Assembly (NCBI RefSeq): GCF_001643775.1
Contig: NZ_CP011402.1
Span: 1,458,432 to 1,522,431, forward strand
From: Denitrobacterium detoxificans
GTDB lineage: Bacteria > Actinomycetota > Coriobacteriia > Coriobacteriales > Eggerthellaceae
Direction of reading: 5' to 3'
Length of the DNA: 64,000 nt
Each line of letters begins with the position of its first letter. Position 1 is the first letter of the stretch. Shown in pieces: positions 17,926 through 25,322 of this stretch. Position numbers and translations under genes: made by a program. A model generated the notes under the pieces. It was not told where the DNA came from, did no database searches, and worked only from the letters and a program-made list of their open reading frames with translations.

Positions 17926-19068
17926 ATGAGCATGCCATCCCTTTTGGGTTTCAACGGCACGGCCGACTATAGGCAAACCGTCACCACGCTCCCCCAAAAG
18001 CCCGTATGCCTTCCGTACGAATTACGCACCGAAATGACCTGGATGGATTTCTGCCATCCGGTAAACCCCATGGGAACCCCCAAGCCGTTCATCCAAGCCA
18101 TGCATTCCGCCCTGGTGGAAGGCGAGCTTGCCTACGTTCCCGACCGCGACGGCCACGTGCTGCGCGACGAGCTGGCCCGCTATCTGGGCATCGACCGCTC
18201 GTGCATCCTGGTGGGCACGTCGGTCACGAAGATGATTCGCGCCACCGCGCAGGCTTATGCATGCGGCGTGGTGGGCATTATGATGCCCGCGCCCGCCGAT
18301 TACGCCCTGGCAATTTCCAACGCTGGGCACGACTACATCGAAATCGAGAACCCCACGTCGTTCGCCACGCTGGACGCCTACACCGCGCGCAGCATGTACG
18401 GCGATTTCGACGGCATGGTTCTGGCGAACCCGTCCTACCCCACCTCGCGCCTGCTGCAAAGCGACACGCTGGTGCACTACCTGGAAACCTGCGGATGGGT
18501 CATCGTGGACGAAAGCTACATCGAGCTGGCATTTGGCGCGGAAAGCCTGCTGCCGCTCATCGAGCGCTACAGCAACCTGATCGTAGTGCGCTCGCCATCG
18601 GTCACCTTCGGCATGCCAGGCGTGCCGCTAAGCTACATTGCCGCGAACCCCGCTACCATCAAGCAGATTCGCCAGTTCTACGACGGTGCCGACGCCACCA
18701 TGTTCGCCGAGGTGCTGGCCAAGTCCATCGTCCGCCACGGCGACTACCTGGAGCGCACGCACGAATTCCTGGACACGGAAATTCCCTGGATGCAGTGCAT
18801 GCTCAGCCTTATTCCGGGCATTAGCATCCACCCCGCCGAGGGCAACTTCGTACTGTGCGAGTTCACGCCCGGAGAAGAGATGCGCCTGAGCGTTACATGC
18901 GCCGAAGAGCTGATCGTGAAGCTGCAGCTAGCGGGCTTTTTGGTAAACCGCCTGGCGGGATCGCCGGGCCTGCCCTCCGACGAGTTCTTCTGCGTCTGCG
19001 TACGCACGCGCGAGGAAAACCAGAAGCTGCTCGACGCTATGCGCGGCATCATCAACGGCGACAAGTAA
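17926..19068 (+). CDS. Class I/II aminotransferase-fold protein lacking the PLP lysine
   Basis: The 380-residue protein resembles histidinol-phosphate aminotransferase and CobD along its length: HPVNPMGTPKPFIQAM, the LANPSYPTSRLL loop, VDESYIELAFG (Asp195) and a late VRTREENQKLLDAM. The segment that should read S-x-S-K-T-F-G reads RSPSVTFGMPG, so the Schiff-base Lys is Val226 (codon GTC at 18601-18603). The following LRxGY arginine is also absent (VPLSY). It is therefore probably not an ordinary transaminase. AGGGG precedes the ATG at good spacing, and the frame is intact over its whole length, which argues against simple decay. It is monocistronic. Confidence 0.8.
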   Translation: MSMPSLLGFNGTADYRQTVTTLPQKPVCLPYELRTEMTWMDFCHPVNPMGTPKPFIQAMHSALVEGELAYVPDRDGHVLRDELARYLGIDRSCILVGTSVTKMIRATAQAYACGVVGIMMPAPADYALAISNAGHDYIEIENPTSFATLDAYTARSMYGDFDGMVLANPSYPTSRLLQSDTLVHYLETCGWVIVDESYIELAFGAESLLPLIERYSNLIVVRSPSVTFGMPGVPLSYIAANPATIKQIRQFYDGADATMFAEVLAKSIVRHGDYLERTHEFLDTEIPWMQCMLSLIPGISIHPAEGNFVLCEFTPGEEMRLSVTCAEELIVKLQLAGFLVNRLAGSPGLPSDEFFCVCVRTREENQKLLDAMRGIINGDK

Positions 19069-19094
19069 GCTGCGACGGAATACTTACGAATGCG

Positions 19095-19120
19095 AGCGCT
19101 CGGGAAACCGGGCGCTTTTG
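19095..19120 (+). terminator. Terminator of the PLP-fold gene
   Basis: AGCGCTCGG (19095-19103) pairs with CCGGGCGCT (19108-19116), allowing one G-U pair, and is followed by TTTTGTTTTG. Confidence 0.8.
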
Positions 19121-19217
19121 TTTTGCGCGAAAGGGATCGACGAGCAGCGGCGCAGAGGCGGGCGGCGGGATGCGAACCCCACCCCATCAGCGCCTACGGC
19201 GCGCAACCGCACCGACG

Positions 19218-20141
19218 TTACAACAAGTACACCGCAACGATGAGCGGCATCGTGATGATGCACAGCAGCGTGGTGACGACATTGATGATGCTGGCGTACC
19301 CCGCGTCGTTGCCGTAGATGTTCGCCATCTGGTTCACCGTGGAAGCCGCAGGCGCCGCCGCACCCAAGAGCGTGATAAGCAAGATGTTGGAAGCGTCGGG
19401 CGCAAGGTTCGCGAGCAGCAATAACTTCATTGCCCCCAGCGCGAGCAGGGGCAGGGCCACCAAGCGCAGCAGCACGGGAACAGGCAAACGGCGGAACCGC
19501 ACCAGGTCGGACGCCTTGATGCCGCCCATGATAAGACCCGTAAGCAACATGGCCAGCGGACCAATCATGCTGCCGACAGAGCTTACGGCGCTGCCCAGCG
19601 GGCCAGGAAGTTCGATCTGCAACAAAAACAGCAAGCCGCCCACGTACGTAGCAATCATGTTCGGCGAAAGCACAATCTGCCGCCAGTCAACCGTGGTCTT
19701 ACCCTGCAGGGTGCTCTTCCCCACGCTCCACAAAAACGCGTTCTGCACGAAGATGAACGGCGTGCAGTAGATGACCCATTCGGAACCCAGCAGGCTCACG
19801 ACCAGCGGAATGATGAGGTTGCCGGCGTTCGAGTACGTCACCGACGCGCGCTCCACCGCCGTAAGGCCCAGCGGGCGCTTCAGCAGGAAGCACACCAAGT
19901 TGTAGGAAGCCTGCACGATAACGGCGGCCAGGCAGGAAAGCATGAAGCCGGCGCGCAGGTCGTCGGTGAGCTCCACCTGAAAGGCGGAAATGATCATGCA
20001 GGGGCTCACGACGTAGAGCGAAAGCAGCGACACGCCATGGCTGTGCTCGGGTTTCGCGATGCCCGTTTTCACGAGTGCGAACCCCATGGCCATGATGATG
20101 AAGAGGGTAAATATGTTCCATGCAAGCGTAAGACTGAGCAT
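19218..20141 (-). CDS. AEC-family (auxin efflux carrier) transporter
   Basis: A polytopic membrane protein of about 307 residues with ten hydrophobic segments. Family features are a weakly charged first helix (MLSLTLAWNIFTLFIIMAMG), VTYSNAGNLIIPLVVSLLG and the late LGAAAPAASTVNQMANIYG region. AEC proteins export or import small organic anions such as malate; the substrate is not set by sequence. The ATG at 20141 opens the first helix. It lacks a clear ribosome site, so upstream starts at 20159 or 20186 remain possible. It is divergent from the TetR gene. Confidence 0.82.
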   Translation of the reverse strand: MLSLTLAWNIFTLFIIMAMGFALVKTGIAKPEHSHGVSLLSLYVVSPCMIISAFQVELTDDLRAGFMLSCLAAVIVQASYNLVCFLLKRPLGLTAVERASVTYSNAGNLIIPLVVSLLGSEWVIYCTPFIFVQNAFLWSVGKSTLQGKTTVDWRQIVLSPNMIATYVGGLLFLLQIELPGPLGSAVSSVGSMIGPLAMLLTGLIMGGIKASDLVRFRRLPVPVLLRLVALPLLALGAMKLLLLANLAPDASNILLITLLGAAAPAASTVNQMANIYGNDAGYASIINVVTTLLCIITMPLIVAVYLL

Positions 20142-20309
20142 GGGGCAATGATACGGCATGTCTGCGCGAGCGCGAGACCACACCACGGAAATGTTCGGCT
20201 AAGTTCATCTACTGCAGGCAGTCGAACAGCCGCGGAGCGGCCATTGCGCAGGTTTCCGCCATGAATTCCGGCCGCGCTCACTCCGTTGACGCATCGGGCG
20301 ATGTGTTCA

Positions 20310-20367
20310 TTGACGCTGCGTCAACGAGGGGCGTATATTCGAGCCATCAGGGTTGACACAGCGTCAA
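20310..20367 (+). promoter_or_regulatory. Promoter with two palindromic operators ahead of the TetR gene
   Basis: Two 15-bp palindromes, TTGACGCTGCGTCAA (20310-20324) and TTGACACAGCGTCAA (20353-20367), flank a promoter. TTGACG at 20310 and TATATT at 20334-20339 are 18 bases apart. The first operator includes the -35 box and the second lies just before the ribosome site. A half site (GTTGACGC) lies at 20285. This layout is typical of autoregulation by a TetR repressor and could also reach the divergent AEC gene. Confidence 0.8.
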
Positions 20368-20379
20368 TGGAGAGGGGCC

Positions 20380-20979
20380 ATGGCAATGATCGACCAGATC
20401 GAAATCACCGATTCGCCAGACCGTCGTGCGGAAATCGTATCCGCCGCGCGCACCCTCTACGAAGAGCGCGGTATGGCGCATACCACCGTGAAGAGCATCA
20501 CCGCCGCCGTGGGAGTTACGCGCAGCTTGTTCTACCACTACTTTCCCGACAAGGACGCCGTGACCGAAGCGGTCCTGGACGACTACGTCGAGGAGTTTCG
20601 CGAGATGGTGGAGCTCTGGAACGACAACCGCGAACCGGGCAACGTGCGCAAGGCGCTTCACGATTGCATCCGCATGCTCAAGCGGGGCGTCTTCGACAAC
20701 GGATCGTTCCGAACAGATTTGGCCCACAACGAAAACGCAAGCCTCTACCTGCGTTTCCTCTCCCGCTCGGCCGACGTACTCGCGCGCTACCTCACTAACA
20801 CCACCGCCGTGGCCTACGCGCAGAGCCATCACTTGGAAATCGAGCATGTATACGAGATGTTCTACATGCTCATCATGGGTATGGTCGCATTCATCCGCAG
20901 CCATCCAAACGCGTCCGACGAGGTCCTGGAAAGCCTCGTCGCGCAGACGCTGCATCTTGATCTAGGGGACAACGAGTAG
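20380..20979 (+). CDS. TetR-family transcriptional regulator
   Basis: A 199-residue repressor-like protein. The N-terminal helix-turn-helix is clear: RRAEIVSAARTLYEERGMAHTTVKSITAAVGVTRSLFYHYF (in part). The remainder is a helical ligand-binding domain of unknown specificity. GAGAGGGG precedes the ATG at 20380. It is followed 39 bases later by the DUF5692 gene, and two palindromic operators precede it, so it probably controls itself and that gene. Confidence 0.92.
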   Translation: MAMIDQIEITDSPDRRAEIVSAARTLYEERGMAHTTVKSITAAVGVTRSLFYHYFPDKDAVTEAVLDDYVEEFREMVELWNDNREPGNVRKALHDCIRMLKRGVFDNGSFRTDLAHNENASLYLRFLSRSADVLARYLTNTTAVAYAQSHHLEIEHVYEMFYMLIMGMVAFIRSHPNASDEVLESLVAQTLHLDLGDNE

Positions 20980-21018
20980 CACGGTAGACGCCACTCGTTA
21001 CAAGGTTAGGAGGAGATT

Positions 21019-22164
21019 ATGCTATTCGACGTGTATGGGGCAAATGCGCTGTACCAATGGGTAGGCTGGGTGCTCGTGTTCGGTGGGCTCATCCTGCTGA
21101 ACGAATTTGCCCGAAGAAGCAAGGCCGGCGGCATCATCATGTTCGTGGCGCTTCCCATTGCCATGACCATCTACTGCATCGCCGTAACGGTGGGCGCCGG
21201 GGCGGGCGCCGAATGGGCGCAGAACAACCCCACGGTCCTGTTCCAAAACGGCTGGTTCCACTACGCGAAGGTGTACGCGGCGCTTACCGGCTGCATTGGC
21301 TTCATGATCATCAAGTATCACTGGGGCAAGCTGGGCAAGGCCACCTGGTTTAAGTGCTTCCCGTTCATCATCGTGGGCATCAACATCCTCATTGCCGTAG
21401 TAAGCGACTTCGAGAGCTTCGTTCACCTGCTGCAATATAATGCGGGCGTCATCCAGGACCCCACGGTGCCCGGATCCGACGGCGCATTCGTCGACGCCGC
21501 CACGGGCTCGATCGTATGGGTAACTTCCGAGCATGCCACGCAGATTGCCGGTTTCAACAACCTGTTCAACGGCATTGCGGGCCTCATCGACATCTTCTGC
21601 ATGACCGGCTGGTGGGCCGTGTACACGTCGAAGAAGAAGGATGACATGGTCTGGGCCGACATGACCTGGGTGTTCGTGATTGCCTACGACCTGTGGAACT
21701 TCTGCTACACCTACAACTGCCTGCCCAACCACGCATGGTACTGCGGCTTGGCGCTGCTTCTGGCCCCCACCGTGGCCGCGGCCCTTTGGAACAAGGGCGG
21801 CTGGATTCAGAACCGCGCCAACACGCTGGCCATCTGGTGCATGTTCGCGCAGGTGTTCCCGCAGTTCCAGGATTCCTTCCCGTCGTTTGGCTTCGACAGC
21901 GTGTTCGCCGTGAACTCTACGCTGAACACCACCACCAATACCGTAGTTTCGGTTCTGGCGCTTGGCGCGAACGTTGCGGCGATCGTCTACATCTTCTACC
22001 GCGCGAAGAAGCTGGGCGTAAACCCCTACAAGCAGGAAGTGTTCATTGGCACGCGCGATTACGAGACCGCCCGCGCCCGCATCGCCGAAGGCGAGCTGCC
22101 CGAGCATGAGGTTGCGGAATACGAACGCGCTCACAAGATTCTTGCTGGCGAGAAAGCTGCGTAA
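21019..22164 (+). CDS. DUF5692-like polytopic membrane protein
   Basis: A 381-residue membrane protein with nine or ten hydrophobic segments and many Trp and aromatic residues. It contains WFKCFPFIIVGINILIAVVSD and a soluble C-terminal tail (GTRDYETARARIAEGELPEH). It resembles the DUF5692 family, from memory and not from a search; the function is unknown. A strong TTAGGAGGAG ribosome site precedes the ATG. It forms an operon with the TetR gene and ends at a good terminator. The pairing suggests a ligand-inducible transporter or membrane enzyme; this is inference. Confidence 0.75.
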   Translation: MLFDVYGANALYQWVGWVLVFGGLILLNEFARRSKAGGIIMFVALPIAMTIYCIAVTVGAGAGAEWAQNNPTVLFQNGWFHYAKVYAALTGCIGFMIIKYHWGKLGKATWFKCFPFIIVGINILIAVVSDFESFVHLLQYNAGVIQDPTVPGSDGAFVDAATGSIVWVTSEHATQIAGFNNLFNGIAGLIDIFCMTGWWAVYTSKKKDDMVWADMTWVFVIAYDLWNFCYTYNCLPNHAWYCGLALLLAPTVAAALWNKGGWIQNRANTLAIWCMFAQVFPQFQDSFPSFGFDSVFAVNSTLNTTTNTVVSVLALGANVAAIVYIFYRAKKLGVNPYKQEVFIGTRDYETARARIAEGELPEHEVAEYERAHKILAGEKAA

Positions 22165-22192
22165 GGATCATCGACAACCGAGCAAGCTAGTA

Positions 22193-22224
22193 TCGCCCCG
22201 GGCCTTGCGGCCTGGGGCGATTTT
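22193..22224 (+). terminator. Terminator of the TetR-DUF5692 operon
   Basis: TCGCCCCGGGCC pairs with GGCCTGGGGCGA around a TTGC loop, followed by TTTT. Confidence 0.88.
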
Positions 22225-22239
22225 ACAAACGGGAGCGCG

Positions 22240-22647
22240 CTAGGAAGCGGAGGCAACGCTGCCGGCTTGATCGGGGCAGGGAAACCCATTAACGTGAGCA
22301 GCCGATTCATCGTTGGTTACGAGATCGCGATTCAACTGCTCAAGCGCCTCTTTCCCAGGGACGAGCTTTATGGGAGCGACATCGCAGCCCAACGCCGAGG
22401 CGATTCGGGCGATAGTGCTAAGCCGCATGTTCGAATCCCGCGACAGGAGCTTTGAAACAGCCGCAGGTGAAATGCCCATTTTTTGCGCAAGTTCCTTCTG
22501 CGTCATGCCAAGATCCTTCATGCGCAGATATATTTCGCCTTGCAGATGCATGTTCATGGAAAACTCGATTACTTCCGGAGAAATCACCGCATCCATGTCG
22601 AAATAATCACCCATTAACTCCTGAAGAGTCATTCCATTCTTCATCAC
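22240..22647 (-). CDS. HigA-like antitoxin with XRE helix-turn-helix
   Basis: A 135-residue protein with a central Cro/CI-type helix-turn-helix: EIYLRMKDLGMTQKELAQKM followed by GISPAAVSKLLSRDSNMRLSTI. The N-terminal part (EFSMNMHLQGEIY) and the flexible C-terminus fit toxin-antitoxin antitoxins of the HigA class. Its ATG overlaps the toxin stop, so translation is coupled. It is expected to neutralise the upstream toxin and repress the shared promoter. Confidence 0.8.
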   Translation of the reverse strand: MMKNGMTLQELMGDYFDMDAVISPEVIEFSMNMHLQGEIYLRMKDLGMTQKELAQKMGISPAAVSKLLSRDSNMRLSTIARIASALGCDVAPIKLVPGKEALEQLNRDLVTNDESAAHVNGFPCPDQAGSVASAS

Positions 22648-23060
22648 ATCAAACCCCTCTCCAAAAGCTCGTCTACAATGAGCAGCTTCGGCGTAACGAC
22701 CTTCACCATTTCGAACATCGACTTATGCTTATGCGCTTCAAACGCATCGAGCACGACGATCATCCGCCTATCACGCACCCAATATGCAATTACACGCCAC
22801 AGAGTATTTCTAACGCGTATTTCGATGAGGCTCAGATCGCCATCGGCACGTATGGTGTCGAAATAGCGCCCATCAAAGCCAACAGCGATGCAGCTTTCGT
22901 AATCCAAGCTCGATAGATATTGAACAATTCGAAATAATTCGCCGTATGCTTGCGCATGCTTTTTGAAGCGCTTCTGCAGGATGTTCTCCCTTTCGCCATT
23001 ACGAACAAGCAAGCAAAAGGGTCCCGACATACGCACGATACTCCAGCTCCCATTGTACAT
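22644..23060 (-). CDS. HigB/RelE-like toxin (phage Gp49-type)
   Basis: A 138-residue protein whose core (SLIEIRVRNTLWRVIAYW, then RRMIVVLDAFEAHKHKS) matches the RelE/HigB fold of ribosome-dependent mRNA endonucleases. It lies toxin-first, overlapping the antitoxin by four bases, the usual higBA order. The codons are more AT-rich than in core genes. AAGGGATAGG lies just before the ATG at 23060. A later Met (codon 11) is also possible. A palindromic operator candidate lies upstream. Confidence 0.75.
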   Translation of the reverse strand: MYNGSWSIVRMSGPFCLLVRNGERENILQKRFKKHAQAYGELFRIVQYLSSLDYESCIAVGFDGRYFDTIRADGDLSLIEIRVRNTLWRVIAYWVRDRRMIVVLDAFEAHKHKSMFEMVKVVTPKLLIVDELLERGLM

Positions 23061-23081
23061 TAACCTATCCCTTCATTAGTA

Positions 23082-23093
23082 AACTTATAAGTT
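23082..23093 (-). promoter_or_regulatory. Palindromic operator candidate of the toxin-antitoxin pair
   Basis: AACTTATAAGTT is a perfect 12-bp palindrome 22 bases before the toxin start, within the probable promoter. It is a plausible HigA binding site. Confidence 0.45.
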
Positions 23094-23238
23094 AAGTTTT
23101 AAGGGTGACGCGCCTGCAAAATGGTAAGCAGCACCCAAATGAAGGGAATCAGAACGCAATCACGAAGCGATGCGAAAAGGGTCGCGAAAGAGTCGCGGAA
23201 AGGATGCGGAAAGAGAGCGAGGAAACTTGAGGGGGCGC

Positions 23239-23946
23239 CTATTCGAAGTCGCCTTCGGTTGCATACCCGCGAGAAATGAGTCGCTCTCGTTTCAAACCAT
23301 CGAGATCCGAATAATCGAAATCACTACGGTCGACAAGGGGAATTGACTGCACCTCGCGCAACGCATGCTGCAGCGAATCTGGCAAATCGAGCGAATGCGC
23401 GTAATGCCAGGAAAGCTCGGCAGGCGGGTCGGCAAGCTGACGGTACGCCTGCGCCATGAGGCGCGCGACCACATCGTGCGGCACCTTGCCGCAACCTGCA
23501 CCAAAGGCGGGAAGCACAACCGCCTTCACTCCCCTACGCATGGCTTCAATGAGCGCCGAGCGCGCGGCATGGTAAACGACCATAGAATCGCGTACGACCG
23601 ACGGCACACGCATGACAGGCGTATGAACAAGCGTTATGCCAGCGTGTTCGATTGACATACTGGTGCCTACGGGCTGCTCTCCGAACCAATCATCAAGAAT
23701 CTTACGCTGCACGGCATGCTTGAGCCCCTCGCCGAAATACGAAATGATAGCCGCGTCGTAACCGGCGTCCATGAGTCCATACGAATTACCAGGCGCAACG
23801 ATGCAGTCGACCTGGGGATGCACATCCATGAAGCCGGCGAAGTCATCTTGCACGACATGCACGACTGGGATGCCTTCGAATGCAAGTGCCCAGACGGAGA
23901 CCATGCCAGGCTCCTGATCGAGTAGGTAGATGGTTGGGAGGTTCAT
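23239..23946 (-). CDS. Macro-domain protein
   Basis: A 235-residue protein with a macro fold: VDCIVAPGNSYGLMDAGYD is the typical first ADP-ribose loop, and VKAVVLPAFGAGCGKVPHDVVARLM the second. Macro domains bind or hydrolyse ADP-ribose and its derivatives. The ATG at 23946 has AAGGA before it. It sits alone at the edge of the accessory region, next to the toxin-antitoxin genes. A role in reversing ADP-ribosylation or in NAD-linked defence is possible but not shown. Confidence 0.82.
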   Translation of the reverse strand: MNLPTIYLLDQEPGMVSVWALAFEGIPVVHVVQDDFAGFMDVHPQVDCIVAPGNSYGLMDAGYDAAIISYFGEGLKHAVQRKILDDWFGEQPVGTSMSIEHAGITLVHTPVMRVPSVVRDSMVVYHAARSALIEAMRRGVKAVVLPAFGAGCGKVPHDVVARLMAQAYRQLADPPAELSWHYAHSLDLPDSLQHALREVQSIPLVDRSDFDYSDLDGLKRERLISRGYATEGDFE

Positions 23947-24083
23947 GTGGTATTCCTTGGGGGCTCGAAGGTATTGGCCCAAGTATAACCAGAAAGCGGG
24001 ATGCATGTCCCATTCTCGGTACGCCCGACAATTCGCCCTCCCCTACCATGGAACAAAATAGCATTCGCGCGGAAGGCGGCATC

Positions 24084-24704
24084 ATGAACGGCGGTTTTTT
24101 CGATTTCAACGGCGATGGTCGCCTGAATGCTGGGGAGGCGGCCTTCATGGGCATGCTTGGAACGAAGTTTGCCAAGCAGGCCACTCGTGCAACGGAGGAA
24201 GCCGAGCACCAGGCAAACGAGCCACTATGGAAGCGCAATAACGACCCCGACGATGCAAACGACCGCGATGACGATGGAACAACCATCAGCATCTACGACG
24301 ATGATCCCTTCGACCTCTTTGAGGACGATGACGAGGACTACGACATCTACGATGAAGACCTCGATGACCTGGACGAAAACGAAATAGACACCTCGAGCCG
24401 CAGCGCAATCATGCGAGCATTCAACGGCGGCACCTATTTCGAAGACCTTGGTTACCTAGTGGAAGAGGCAACCAATCTCGGCGTACGTTTTACGCCCGAA
24501 GACATCATCGACCTGTCGTACGAAGTCTGGGACCAGGACCTCCTTGTGCAACTCATCGCTCACAGCAAGCCGCGCTTCTTGCAAGAGCACGCCGACGAAC
24601 TAGCCCCTCGCTGGGGCAGCGTGCAGCTGGAATACCAGGAGGAAGCCTTCGAGGAAGAGTCCAGCGATGGGAATACCTACCGAGTGAATTTGCTGGAGGA
24701 ATAA
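24084..24704 (+). CDS. Acidic EF-hand-like protein of unknown function
   Basis: A 206-residue protein starting MNGGFFDFNGDGRLNAGEAA. Residues 7-18 form a canonical EF-hand loop (D-x-N-x-D-G-x-L-N-x-x-E), so calcium binding is likely. Residues 50-105 are extremely rich in Asp and Glu. The C-terminal 90 residues are helical and resemble no family I know. GAAGG lies seven bases before the ATG at 24084; an ATG at 24048 has no such site. No signal peptide is seen, so it is probably cytoplasmic. It converges with the next gene, 18 bases away. Confidence 0.6.
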   Translation: MNGGFFDFNGDGRLNAGEAAFMGMLGTKFAKQATRATEEAEHQANEPLWKRNNDPDDANDRDDDGTTISIYDDDPFDLFEDDDEDYDIYDEDLDDLDENEIDTSSRSAIMRAFNGGTYFEDLGYLVEEATNLGVRFTPEDIIDLSYEVWDQDLLVQLIAHSKPRFLQEHADELAPRWGSVQLEYQEEAFEEESSDGNTYRVNLLEE

Positions 24705-24722
24705 CGAAACCCAGGCTCTTCG

Positions 24723-25142
24723 CTATGCACGCATACTTGGATAGACTTCAAAGCTCGAAGAGTCGTTTACAAACGCATACATAGGAACGCCGAAGCCCTC
24801 ACCGACACCCTTCATCAACGTCTCGATGAAATATTCAATCCATTCCTGGGCAATCTCGTCGCAACGCCCAAATTGAGGCGTAACCCATATACCGCTCTTC
24901 GCCTCCAGCGACTTCACATCAATCACGATTCCCAATGCCGCATCATAGAAGTCGAACGTACCCTGAAAGGCATAGGTGCTTTCCGTAGGCTCAATCGAGA
25001 CCGTTAGGTTATCGGGAATATCACAGAGGTCGATCATCATCCGCCCGAGTATCTTCCCATTCTCCTTTTCAAACGTCGCTATTGTTCCATCTTCATTGAG
25101 AATGCTTTCAACCCTTTCGAAAGCCTTAATATCGCTAAGCAC
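24723..25142 (-). CDS. Hypothetical protein
   Basis: A 139-residue soluble protein, probably with an alpha/beta fold, starting at a GTG with GGGAG upstream. It is acidic and contains TFDFYDAALGIVIDVKSLEA. I recognise no family. The open frame, the start signal and the compact position between genes support it as real. About 180 bases of AT-rich sequence without a recognisable feature separate it from the ATPase gene. Confidence 0.55.
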   Translation of the reverse strand: MLSDIKAFERVESILNEDGTIATFEKENGKILGRMMIDLCDIPDNLTVSIEPTESTYAFQGTFDFYDAALGIVIDVKSLEAKSGIWVTPQFGRCDEIAQEWIEYFIETLMKGVGEGFGVPMYAFVNDSSSFEVYPSMRA

Positions 25143-25322
25143 GCATCTCCCGCCTTTCCGCTACATAAATGTCAAGCTTGCCAATATAATCGCGCAGCAT
25201 AATCGTCATCTACAACGCCATCTCCCGCCGGCACAGCTTGAAACCCGCGCGAGCACGCAACAACGCACAAATCACCTCACACGCAGCCACATCGCGCAAT
25301 CACAGCGCTAGCAGATTTAGAC

